Below are positions 1 to 7,131 of a stretch of 64,000 nucleotides of DNA, in pieces (the stretch's first letter is position 1; each line of letters begins with the position of its first letter). The stretch comes from Hymenobacter sp. YC55 (lineage in GTDB: Bacteria > Bacteroidota > Bacteroidia > Cytophagales > Hymenobacteraceae): positions 1-64,000 of the forward strand of contig NZ_JARNTX010000009.1 in the NCBI RefSeq assembly GCF_029433095.1, in the 5' to 3' direction. The translations under genes were made by a program, and so were the position numbers. Under the pieces are notes generated by a model. The model worked only from the letters and a program-made list of their open reading frames with translations. It was not told the origin of the DNA and made no database searches.

Positions 1-227
1 CCCTCGGCTAGCCCCGCCAGGCCGGCCCGGTGCCAGGCCTGCACCCACCCGTGTACCGTCGCGTAACGCACGGCAAACAGCGCGGCCAGTTGCGGCAACG
101 TCTGGCCCCGGTGGTGGCCCAGCACGGCCAGCGCCCGCCGCCGCATGCGCGGGTGCGGTCCGTGCTGACTGCACGCTTCCAAACACGTCACTTCTTCCGA
201 ACTCAACTCGGTGGCAGGTCGTCGCAT
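1..227 (-). CDS. IS630-type transposase, N-terminal part (runs off window edge)
   Basis: Reading leftward from the ATG at 227 gives 75 residues with no stop to base 1. They begin MRRPATELSSEE and continue with a helix-turn-helix segment (RRRALAVLGHHRGQTL, PQLAALFAVRYATVHGWVQAW) and then RAGLAGLAEG. This is the DNA-binding head typical of IS630/Tc1-mariner-like bacterial transposases; the DDE catalytic domain would lie to the left of the window. The start is clear because the frame closes upstream. No terminal inverted repeat could be placed with certainty. Family assignment rests on the HTH pattern only, so a stand-alone HTH protein remains possible. Confidence 0.7.
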   Translation of the reverse strand, partial: MRRPATELSSEEVTCLEACSQHGPHPRMRRRALAVLGHHRGQTLPQLAALFAVRYATVHGWVQAWHRAGLAGLAE

Positions 228-327
228 GCCGCAAGCTACCAATTGCGCACTATACGCTTACTTCTGTATGGCTACTTAACCAATGCGATAAGTAATGAAT
301 ACAGAGCCTTGGCCCTGTTTTGATTAG

Positions 328-354
328 GACCTGATAACTGAATCTTATCAGGTC
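328..354. other. 10-bp perfect hairpin in an otherwise empty AT-rich intergenic stretch
   Basis: GACCTGATAA (328-337) pairs perfectly with TTATCAGGTC (345-354) around a 7-base loop. It lies between the IS630-type gene and the Crp/Fnr remnant. There is no T-run directly on either side that would make it a clear terminator. Nothing else is recognisable between 228 and 552. Confidence 0.4.
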
Positions 355-552
355 TTTACTGGTCAAAGTAGCGACGTTGTTTACTCATTGCAACCTATTT
401 GGGGTGAGTTAATACAGAATCTCATTGACTGTTTGAGTTCGATTTTTAATAATTATTTATGACTATATAATATCTTAAAATACCATACCTACTCCGACTC
501 GTTTGCAACGCCCAAGCTTTAGCTTTTTGCACCTTCATTGACACGGCGGTAG

Positions 553-816
553 TTCTGTGGTGCATGGCTTATAGTGTGGCAAACTCATGGCTTTCACTAC
601 CTCCAGCGCCTGGATTCTCCGGCTGATTATCACTTTCTGCGGGCACACTTGCAGGCTCACATGCCGCTTACCGATGAGTGCTTTGCGAATTTCCAGCCTT
701 ACCAGCACTTTTTGCGCAAGTACCTCGGTATCGCGCAGCAAGTGCCGCAGCATTTTATTGCCTCTTACCTGGGTAGCACGCCCGAATGGCTGAGCCGTGT
801 GGGGCGGCAGCTATAA
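553..816 (+). pseudogene. Crp/Fnr-family regulator remnant with internal deletion
   Basis: The open frame contains two pieces that belong at opposite ends of a Bacteroidota Crp/Fnr protein. LRAHLQAHMPLTDECFANFQPY matches the usual N-terminal helix ahead of the cyclic-nucleotide barrel. FLRKYLGIAQQVPQHFIASY followed by LGSTPEWLSRV is the C-terminal winged-helix recognition region. The roughly 100-residue beta-barrel that should lie between them is missing, so the gene looks like an in-frame internal deletion. The only start candidates are GTG at 574 or further upstream. A functional regulator is unlikely because the effector domain is absent. Confidence 0.55.
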
Positions 817-869
817 GCATTGCCAAGCGGCTGAGCTTCGCCCTGGCAGCGCCGCCTGCTCGGCTGCCC

Positions 870-1832
870 TTACGCGTGGCCCTGGCTAATTGTCCGGTAT
901 TCAGTGGGCGTCATGTGCTCCAACCGTCGAAACATGCGGGTGAAGTAGGCCAGGTTGCTAAAGCCTGCCTTGAAGCAAATCTCGGTAATGCTGATGGCAG
1001 GGTTTTGCAGGCAGCGCTTGGCCAGCCGCATCCGGGCCTTGATGATGTAGTCGATGGGCGAGAGGCCGAACTCCTGCTTGAAGGCGCGGAAGAAATTGGC
1101 TTGGCTCATGCAGGCCTGCGTGCTCAGCTCCTCGACACTGATTTTCTGGGCCAGGTTCTCCTTGATGTACTGCAGGGTGTGGGCAAAGCGGTTGGAGGAG
1201 GCCAGCACGGCCGTGTTGTGCTCGGTCAGGTGCAGGCGCTGCAGCTGCATGAGGCGCAGCAGCAGCTCCTTCACCGCAAAGTCAGCCAGCATGTCCTTGT
1301 TCTGGGAACCATCGAAGCCAATGCGTACTAGCTTGATGATGAGGGCTGTAATCTCTTCGTTGTTATAAAAAGCGTGCTGGCTGAGGCTGAGGTGCCACGG
1401 CTCGCCGTCGGTGCGCGGGTAAAACGCGTTGAGGTAATTGACCGTGTCGATGACTTGCAGCCGGTCGATGGCCAGGGCTACGCACTGAGTTGGCGTTTCG
1501 TCAGAGGCCTCGGGGAAGTCAATCAGCATTTTTAGGTTTGGGGGCACGACCATGGTATGGCCGGGCAGGTAGGCAAAGGCCTGCTGGTCGCGCAGGTGCA
1601 TTACTTTTTTGCCGCGCAGCATGTTGGTCAGCACCAGGTCGCTGTACGACTGCGCTACCTGGTCACCGGGGGCCAGCGTTTCGAGGATGCTCAGCTCGTA
1701 CTTCTCCAGCGTCTGCACCCGGCGGTGGTCGATGAGCGTGGTGAACTCGTGGGGGGCAGTGAGCGGGATGGAAGGCAGCAAGGGACCAGGGGCGAAAAGC
1801 AGGTGGAAAAGAAGGCGGATGGCAGCGACCAA
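870..1832 (-). CDS. AraC-family transcriptional regulator with AraC_N ligand domain
   Basis: Predicted DNA-binding regulator of about 300-320 residues. The N-terminal half (from about residue 30, EFTTLIDHRRVQTLEKYELS) resembles the AraC_N domain. The C-terminal 100 residues carry the two HTH motifs of AraC/XylS proteins (ISVEELSTQACMSQANFFRA, then ISITEICFKAGFSNLAYFTR, then MTPTEYR). The ATG at 1832 gives an N-terminus rich in Leu/Pro that may not be translated; a TTG near residue 18 would give a more typical length. It lies downstream of, and in the same direction as, fdhA, so it may control the aldehyde genes. That link is inferred from position. Confidence 0.85.
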   Translation of the reverse strand: MVAAIRLLFHLLFAPGPLLPSIPLTAPHEFTTLIDHRRVQTLEKYELSILETLAPGDQVAQSYSDLVLTNMLRGKKVMHLRDQQAFAYLPGHTMVVPPNLKMLIDFPEASDETPTQCVALAIDRLQVIDTVNYLNAFYPRTDGEPWHLSLSQHAFYNNEEITALIIKLVRIGFDGSQNKDMLADFAVKELLLRLMQLQRLHLTEHNTAVLASSNRFAHTLQYIKENLAQKISVEELSTQACMSQANFFRAFKQEFGLSPIDYIIKARMRLAKRCLQNPAISITEICFKAGFSNLAYFTRMFRRLEHMTPTEYRTISQGHA

Positions 1833-2019
1833 TGCGAAGCTTACGCAACGGCGGGCGCCCTAATAACCTGTCGGCAGGCCAAAAATGTTCTTGGCGAGGA
1901 GACTGCCACCGATTGCGCGCCTTGTGCAAGCCCCTGCTTTTTGGGCCGGCCGGGGGCGGCCATTGGCAAACGCCTCCCCCATCCGCGCCAGCCCAAAAAC
2001 GTCCTTTGCCTTACCAAAA

Positions 2020-2051
2020 CAGCCGGACCACCCCTAGAGACAGTCCGGCTG
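2020..2051 (-). terminator. Hairpin downstream of fdhA
   Basis: CAGCCGGAC (2020-2028) pairs perfectly with GTCCGGCTG (2043-2051) over a 14-base loop. On the minus strand it is followed by GTTTTGG and lies 22 bases past the fdhA stop. It is therefore a plausible terminator between fdhA and the AraC gene. Confidence 0.55.
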
Positions 2052-2072
2052 AGAGCTGAGCAGGTGAGCTAC

Positions 2073-3302
2073 CTAGGCAGCGGCCGTTTCGGTTTTGACT
2101 TTTGGTTTGGTGCTCGGAATCAGGTTGTGGGGGTTAATCACAAACTTGCGCGCCACGCCTTTATCAAATTCCGCGTAGCCTTTCGGCGCGTCGTCAAGGC
2201 TGATAATTTCCACATTCACGGCCTTGGCAATCTGGATTTTATCGTAGAGAATGGCCTGCATGAGCTGGCGGTTATAGCTCATCACGGGCGTTTGGCCAGT
2301 GTGGAAGGAGTGGCTCTTGGCCCAGCCTAGGCCGAAGCGAATGCTCAGGTTACCGGTTTTGGCAGCGGCTTCCTTGGCGCCGGGGTCGTCAGTGACGTAC
2401 AGGCCGGGGATGCCGATGGCACCGCCCGCGCGGGTGATTTCCATGAGCGAGTTGAGCACGGCAGCCGGCACCTCTACCTTGGCCTGCGCGCCGTGGCCGC
2501 TGGCCTCAAAGCCCACGCAGTCGATAGAGCAGTCGATTTCGGGCACGCCCAAAATCTGGGTGATTTGCTCGGCCAGACTGGCGTCTTCGTTCAGGTCTAC
2601 CGTTTCGCAGCCAAACGAGCGGGCGTGCGCTAGGCGCGCTTTGTTCATGTCGCCTACTATCACCACTGCGGCCCCTAGCAGCTGCGCCGACGCGGCGGCA
2701 GCCAGGCCCACCGGGCCCGCGCCGGCCACGTACACCGTGCGGCCAGGGCCCACGCCCGCCTTTACGGCGCCGTGGAAGCCGGTGGGAAAAATGTCGCTTA
2801 GCATGGTCAGGTCGCGGATTTTTTCCATCGCCTGGTCCTTATTGGGAAACTTGAGCAGGTTGAAATCGGCGTAAGGCACCATGACGTATTCGGCCTGGCC
2901 GCCTACCCAGCCGCCCATGTCCACGTAGCCGTAGGCACCACCAGCGCGGCCCTCGTTCACGGTCAGGCAGATACCGGTTTGCTGCTCTTTGCAGGTGCGG
3001 CAACGGCCGCAAGCCACGTTGAAGGGTACCGATACGAGGTCGCCCACCTGGAGGAATTCCACGTCGGCCCCTACCTCAATGACTTCGCCCGTGATTTCGT
3101 GACCCAGCACCAGGCCGGCGGGGGCCGTGGTCCGCCCGCGCACCATGTGCTGGTCGGAGCCGCAGATGTTGGTGGATACGACCTTCAGAATCACGCCGTG
3201 GACTATCTTCTTGCCCTTGGGGTTTTTCAGCTCAGGAAAATCAATGCTTTGCACCTCGACTTTGCCGGGGCCCAGGTAAACAACGCCTCTGTTGCTAGCC
3301 AT
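2073..3302 (-). CDS. fdhA: Formaldehyde dehydrogenase, glutathione-independent
   Basis: A 409-residue zinc-dependent medium-chain dehydrogenase expected to oxidise formaldehyde to formate with tightly bound NAD and without glutathione. Visible landmarks: catalytic zinc Cys47 and His68 (GHE motif), the structural zinc cysteines 98, 101, 104 and 112 (CGRCRTCKEQQTGIC), and the nucleotide-binding GAGPVG at 194-199. The length is close to that of the Pseudomonas putida enzyme, and the long insertion around GVPEIDCSIDCVGFEASGHG is characteristic of this subfamily rather than of class III alcohol dehydrogenase. The C-terminus ends in a short Lys/Ala-rich tail. It is followed by a hairpin and the AraC gene; the upstream neighbour is the GlcG/HbpS-like gene. 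Confidence 0.93.
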   Translation of the reverse strand: MASNRGVVYLGPGKVEVQSIDFPELKNPKGKKIVHGVILKVVSTNICGSDQHMVRGRTTAPAGLVLGHEITGEVIEVGADVEFLQVGDLVSVPFNVACGRCRTCKEQQTGICLTVNEGRAGGAYGYVDMGGWVGGQAEYVMVPYADFNLLKFPNKDQAMEKIRDLTMLSDIFPTGFHGAVKAGVGPGRTVYVAGAGPVGLAAAASAQLLGAAVVIVGDMNKARLAHARSFGCETVDLNEDASLAEQITQILGVPEIDCSIDCVGFEASGHGAQAKVEVPAAVLNSLMEITRAGGAIGIPGLYVTDDPGAKEAAAKTGNLSIRFGLGWAKSHSFHTGQTPVMSYNRQLMQAILYDKIQIAKAVNVEIISLDDAPKGYAEFDKGVARKFVINPHNLIPSTKPKVKTETAAA

Positions 3303-3330
3303 ATTGAGTTGGGTGGTTTTAGAGAATAAA

Positions 3331-3376
3331 AGGAAAAAGCGGCGGGCCCAGCCAGCCAGGCCCGCCGCTTTTTCCT
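3331..3376 (-). terminator. Rho-independent terminator after the GlcG/HbpS-like gene
   Basis: On the minus strand AGGAAAAAGCGGCGGG and CCCGCCGCTTTTTCCT form a 16-bp perfect stem with a 14-base loop, followed by TTTTATTC. It begins 20 bases after the stop of the upstream gene and separates it from fdhA. Confidence 0.8.
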
Positions 3377-3395
3377 GAACATGGAGAACGCTGCC

Positions 3396-3803
3396 TTACT
3401 GGCCGGCCACGGCGTTTGAGCCCGCTTCGGCTACGGTATGGTCGTTCTCGACCGTGTCGCCCGAGACGCCAATGGCGCCGATGATTTTGCCGCTGCCGTC
3501 CTTGATGGGCAGGCCACCGGGGAAGGTGATGAGGCCGCCGTTCGAGACCTCAATATTGAAGAGCGGGCCGCCGGGCTGGCTGGCCTGGCCAAGGTCACCG
3601 GTGGGCATATCGAAGAAGCGGGCCGTCTTAGCCTTCTTAATCGAAATGTCGAGTGAGCCGAGCCAGGCGTCGTCCATGCGGGCAAACGCCACGAGGTTGG
3701 CGCCGGCATCGACGATGGCAATGTTCATCTTGACGCCTATTTCGAGCGATTTTTGGTAGGCTGCCTGCACGGCAGCCTGCGCCTGTTCGAGGGAAATACC
3801 CAT
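3396..3803 (-). CDS. GlcG/HbpS-family heme-binding-like protein
   Basis: A 135-residue single-domain protein of the GlcG/PduO-C/HbpS (DUF336) family. Family hallmarks: ISLEQAQAAVQAAYQKSLEI at the start, then IAIVDAGANLVAFARMDDA, KKAKTARFF, GGLPI and GAIGVSGDTVENDHTVAEAG. Members bind heme or act in redox sensing; the exact role here is unknown. The start is set at the ATG at 3803 because the family begins with this helix; the longer frame upstream codes for unrelated sequence. It sits just upstream of fdhA, separated by a strong terminator, so the two are probably separate transcripts that share an aldehyde or oxidative-stress setting. Confidence 0.87.
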   Translation of the reverse strand: MGISLEQAQAAVQAAYQKSLEIGVKMNIAIVDAGANLVAFARMDDAWLGSLDISIKKAKTARFFDMPTGDLGQASQPGGPLFNIEVSNGGLITFPGGLPIKDGSGKIIGAIGVSGDTVENDHTVAEAGSNAVAGQ

Positions 3804-4285
3804 GGGTGTGGAGGGGAATAAGGTGGGAATGTAGCAAGGCCAGCCGGGGTAGCAGGCTGCCGTATGAACCAGGCTCCCTACTGGACGGTTGCGCCAAATC
3901 ATAAGATTGCTAGGATTATGCAGTACTTTGCGAGGATAGTGCTAGTCCCGTCCGCCTAGTCTGGGGCTGGTTGTTACCGGGCGCTGAGGCCGACGGGTGC
4001 GGCGGCAGCCGTGGCGTACCCTGGCCCGGCATTCGCAGGCACCTCGCCGAGTTGTTTAGGGGCGGCCTCCTCATTTCATTTGGCTGGCTATAAAGCGCTA
4101 GCCCCTGGGGCAACACCTTGTTTTCAGGCCTCACCGCCCGCACTTCTTCCCCTATGATAATGCACGGGGGTAGGCCGCCGAGGGACCTTTGTCATGTTCT
4201 CTCGCTAGTAGAGAATCCTGAGGATATGGTCTTTTTGTCCAGCCACTAGTTGCGTCCGTCCATGTTAATCCTTTCGGAGAGGCAG

Positions 4286-4293
4286 TACCTTTG
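4286..4293 (+). promoter_or_regulatory. Bacteroidota-type -7 box
   Basis: TACCTTTG matches the TAnnTTTG consensus of the Bacteroidota primary sigma factor and lies 29 bases before the ATG of the next gene. A clear -33 TTTG is not obvious. The rest of 3904-4322 holds nothing recognisable. Confidence 0.5.
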
Positions 4294-4322
4294 TTATATC
4301 AATTTACCTAACCCCCACTTCC

Positions 4323-4616
4323 ATGAAGAATGTAGGATTGCTGGTCCGGCTCGAAGCGAAGCCCGGTAAAGAGCAGGCAGTACTCGATTTTTTGACGGGC
4401 GCTCTGCCCCTGGCTCAGCAAGAGCCGGCTACCATAACCTGGTATGCTATTCAGCTGGCGCCGGCCACCTTCGGTATCTTTGATACCTTTCCGGATGAAG
4501 CAGGCCGGCAGGCGCATCTTAACGGCCCTATTGCCGCTGCGTTGATGGCCCATGCGGCCGACTTGCTGGCCGTGCCGCCTGTCATTGAACAAGTAGCTAT
4601 CTTGGCTGCCAAATAA
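4323..4616 (+). CDS. Antibiotic biosynthesis monooxygenase (ABM)-fold protein
   Basis: A 97-residue protein with the ABM/YgiN ferredoxin-like pattern: GLLVRLEAKPGKEQAVLDFL at the start, then WYAIQLAPATFGIFDTFPDE and GRQAHLNGPIAAALMAHAAD. Such small dimeric proteins act as quinone or heme monooxygenases or as stress proteins; the substrate cannot be told. It has its own -7 box and a strong terminator directly after it, so it is monocistronic. The start ATG follows a pyrimidine-rich leader with no strong Shine-Dalgarno sequence, as is usual in this phylum. Confidence 0.85.
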   Translation: MKNVGLLVRLEAKPGKEQAVLDFLTGALPLAQQEPATITWYAIQLAPATFGIFDTFPDEAGRQAHLNGPIAAALMAHAADLLAVPPVIEQVAILAAK

Positions 4617-4619
4617 TTA

Positions 4620-4669
4620 CCAGCCCCTAAAGCGACCTATGCCTGGGCATAGGTCGCTTTAGGGGCTGG
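4620..4669. terminator. Long perfect hairpin terminator
   Basis: CCAGCCCCTAAAGCGACCTA (4620-4639), extended by TGC, pairs with its complement ending at 4669, leaving a 4-base loop: a stem of about 23 bp. It follows the ABM-like gene by a few bases. There is no long T-run, so some other function of the stem is possible. Confidence 0.65.
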
Positions 4670-4712
4670 CGGGCAGTTCGTCCAGTTGGCTAGCTGCTAT
4701 TCTTCTCACGCG

Positions 4713-5594
4713 ATGGCGATTGACTGTCTCCTGCTCACTCATCCGCACACGGGTGAATTAGCGTTTCGAAGCTACTCCTTTAGCGACGACACCCCGTTTA
4801 ATTACTTACAACGCAATAATTATTACTCCCTCATTCTGCTTACGCAGGGCAGCGGCGAGCTACGCGCCAACTTTGCCACCTACCTGTTTGCTGGCAGTAC
4901 GCTGTGTTGTTTTGGCCCTTACCAACCTTACACTATCCAAGCCAGCACCGCTGTAGCGGGCCTGGTCCTGGATTTTCATGCCGACTTTTTCTGCATCTAC
5001 CGGCATCAGCAGGAGGTAGCTAGCAATGGCATCTTGTTCAACACCATTTTTGAGCCGCCCTTCTTCCCGGTTACAACAGAGGCGGTGCGTGAATTTGCCG
5101 CCCTGGCAGCTGTGATGCAAGAGGAAGTACGGCGTCAAGAGGTAGCACAACAAGAGTCCATCGTATTATATCTGAAGCTCTTTTTGCTGAAAGCTATCCG
5201 TATTCGTACGGCACAGCCCGCGTTAGGCACCGAGCAGAACCCGTCTGGCCGGGAGCCCTGGCTCCTGCAGCAACTTCAAGATGCCATTAATACGCACTAC
5301 CGCCACCTGCACACGGCCGGGGCGTATGCCGACCTGTTACGAGTTCCCGCCCGAAGCCTAACGCGCCTGGTCAAGTCCCATTATCAGAAGACGCTCAGCC
5401 AACTCATCACGGAGCGAATCATTATGGAGGCCAAGCGCGAACTGTACCTAACCAGTCAATCCGTCAAGGCTATCGCCTTCGCGCTGGGCTTCGGGGATGA
5501 ATACTATTTCAGCCGCTTCTTCAAGAAAAATACGGCCGTATCGCCGCAGTTTTTTCGTGAATCAGTTGGGTTCGCAAAAGCAGAAGAAAGCTAG
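4713..5594 (+). CDS. AraC-family transcriptional regulator
   Basis: About 293 residues. The N-terminal cupin-like sensor region (FRSYSFSDDTPFNYLQRNNY, GSTLCCFGPYQPYTI) is followed by a C-terminal AraC HTH pair: LLRVPARSLTRLVKSHYQKT and SVKAIAFALGFGDEYYFSRF, ending FKKNTAVSPQFFRES. The N-terminal cupin layout is common in Bacteroidota AraC regulators. I chose the ATG at 4713 over an in-frame TTG at 4686 because the conserved part starts near it. It stands alone; the Tn3 transposon begins about 140 bases downstream. The target is unknown. Confidence 0.87.
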   Translation: MAIDCLLLTHPHTGELAFRSYSFSDDTPFNYLQRNNYYSLILLTQGSGELRANFATYLFAGSTLCCFGPYQPYTIQASTAVAGLVLDFHADFFCIYRHQQEVASNGILFNTIFEPPFFPVTTEAVREFAALAAVMQEEVRRQEVAQQESIVLYLKLFLLKAIRIRTAQPALGTEQNPSGREPWLLQQLQDAINTHYRHLHTAGAYADLLRVPARSLTRLVKSHYQKTLSQLITERIIMEAKRELYLTSQSVKAIAFALGFGDEYYFSRFFKKNTAVSPQFFRESVGFAKAEES

Positions 5595-5737
5595 CGCTGT
5601 TGAGCTGCTAGCGTTTGGCTGGAGAAATCGTTTTTCTCAACCAGACCGCAGGCTTTCTTCTATAGGCTGCTGGCTCCCAAAGAGACCCCATACGGCGCAT
5701 ATTATATAAAAAAATTATAATTATATAGGTACTTAAG

Positions 5738-5774
5738 GTGGTGTTAAACAAATAGGGGAAAACCTCCGAGTCGT
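5738..5774 (+). repeat. Tn3 left terminal inverted repeat
   Basis: Begins GTGGTGTTAAACAAATAGGG and continues GAAAACCTCCGAGTC. It matches the right end apart from two or three positions (third and fourth bases, and G/C before TC). It is preceded by CTTAAG at 5732-5737. Confidence 0.85.
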
Positions 5775-5778
5775 CCGG

Positions 5779-6417
5779 TTAGGCTGACGCGTTCCGGCTT
5801 GGCTGGCGCTGCAGCTTGGCCAGGTAGTTTTTCAGGGAGAGGTACTTGCCGTACTTCAGGTGCACGTCCACGATGGTGGTGAGCGGTACGCCCAGCGCGT
5901 GCAGGTGCAGAATCCGCTCGCGGTCGGCGTCGTACATGGAGGGCTGCACCACACCCTTGGGCTTGCCCAGCACGATGCCCTGCTCGCGCCGCGCCCGCAA
6001 GCCTTCCTTCGTGCGCTCGGAAACGAAGTCCCGCTCCAGCTCGGCCAGCATGGCGAAAATGGTGAGCAGGATTTTGTGGGTCATGTCGCGGTGATTCTGC
6101 GGGTCCAGGTCCAGGCCCTGCTTGACCAGAATCAGCCGGCACCGCTTCTGGTGAATCAACTCTTCAATCAGGCCCAGCACTTCGCGCAGCGAGCGGCCCA
6201 GCCGGGAGAGCTCGGAGACGATGACCGTATCGCCGGCAGCAACCTTGGCCAGCAGCTCGGGCAGGCGGCGCTGCCCGGCGGTGCGGCGGGAAGACATTTC
6301 TACTTCAATCCACTCGTCGAGGGTCCAGCGGTGCTCGACCAGATAGCGGGCGATGAGGCTCTTCTGGCTCTCGGCCGATTGGGCGCTCGTGGAGACGCGG
6401 ACGTAGCCAAATAGCAT
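5779..6417 (-). CDS. Serine recombinase / Tn3 resolvase
   Basis: A 212-residue serine recombinase expected to resolve transposition cointegrates at res. It begins MLFGYVRVSTSAQ, with the catalytic Ser9 in the family motif YVRVS, and carries SELSRLGRS, the long E helix region (AELERDFVSERTKEGLRARR) and a C-terminal segment (LHALGVPLTTIVDVHLKYGK) in the place of the HTH. The start ATG at 6417 is fixed by the conserved N-terminus; the much longer leftward frame upstream is the antisense of the transposase. It is divergent from the transposase, with a 138-bp intergenic region that should contain res. Confidence 0.93.
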   Translation of the reverse strand: MLFGYVRVSTSAQSAESQKSLIARYLVEHRWTLDEWIEVEMSSRRTAGQRRLPELLAKVAAGDTVIVSELSRLGRSLREVLGLIEELIHQKRCRLILVKQGLDLDPQNHRDMTHKILLTIFAMLAELERDFVSERTKEGLRARREQGIVLGKPKGVVQPSMYDADRERILHLHALGVPLTTIVDVHLKYGKYLSLKNYLAKLQRQPSRNASA

Positions 6418-6457
6418 GGGCAAAACGGGCAGGGTAGCGATAAGGTAAATGCGCTTC

Positions 6458-6486
6458 GTAAAGGTACCGGTTTTCGATACCTTTAC
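6458..6486. promoter_or_regulatory. Candidate res subsite
   Basis: GTAAAGGTA and TACCTTTAC form a perfect 9-bp inverted repeat, 11 bases apart, in the region between the divergent resolvase and transposase. The size and position fit one dimer-binding subsite of a Tn3 res locus. TACCTTTAC also resembles a -7 box. Confidence 0.55.
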
Positions 6487-6555
6487 ATGGACGTTAACGC
6501 TATCATTGGTGGGTAGAAATAACGGTCGTTTACACCATCGCCTTTTGGGTAGCTT

Positions 6556-7128
6556 ATGGCTACGCACCTGCGGATTCACCTGGGCAAGGAGCGGGACCTC
6601 TACGAGCAGCCGCCTGTGGTACCGGCGGCCGAGCAGGCGCGGGTCTTTGCCGTCCCCGCGTGGGCCGAGCCGCACCTGGCCCGGATGCTGGCCCCGGTCA
6701 ACCGGGTCGGGTTCGCGCTGCAACTGGGCTACTTCCAGATCAGCCAGCGCTTCTACGTGGCCACGCGCTACCACGCGGCCGATGTGGCCTTCGTGGCGCG
6801 GCAGTTGGGCGTGGCCCCGGCCGAGTTCGCGCCCGCCCGCTACGCCGATGCCCGCTACTACGCCCACCAGCAGCTCATCTGCGACCAACTGGGTATCGGG
6901 CGCTTCGACGCGGCCGCCGCGGAACGGCTCTACCAGGAAGCGCTCCGCCTGAGCAGCCAGCACCTGAAGCCGGCGGCGGTCTTTGATTACCTGGTGCTGT
7001 TCCTGCACGAGCACCGCCTGGAGCTGCCCACCTACTTCGCCCTGGCCAACCTGATCACGCGGGCGCTGCTGGCCTTCGAGAAACGGCTGCTCCACCGCTT
7101 GCAGCAGCACCTGCAGCCCGGCGAGTAG
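6556..7128 (+). CDS. Tn3-family transposase, N-terminal part (ends at amber codon)
   Basis: 190 residues matching the N-terminal DNA-binding region (DUF4158) of Tn3 transposases: VNRVGFALQLGYFQISQRFY, then FVARQLGV, YYAHQQLICDQLGI and the long helical tail. The frame ends at TAG (7126-7128) and continues in exactly the same frame from 7129, so one base change separates it from the catalytic part. Together the two parts would make a normal 1029-residue transposase. Either this is a nonsense mutation (or a sequencing error) or the stop is read through. Confidence 0.8.
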   Translation: MATHLRIHLGKERDLYEQPPVVPAAEQARVFAVPAWAEPHLARMLAPVNRVGFALQLGYFQISQRFYVATRYHAADVAFVARQLGVAPAEFAPARYADARYYAHQQLICDQLGIGRFDAAAAERLYQEALRLSSQHLKPAAVFDYLVLFLHEHRLELPTYFALANLITRALLAFEKRLLHRLQQHLQPGE

Positions 7129-7131
7129 CGC

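Noticed and set aside
30..323. Rightward 97-codon frame at the window start
   Set aside because: Antisense to the IS630-type transposase head, which has a recognisable HTH.
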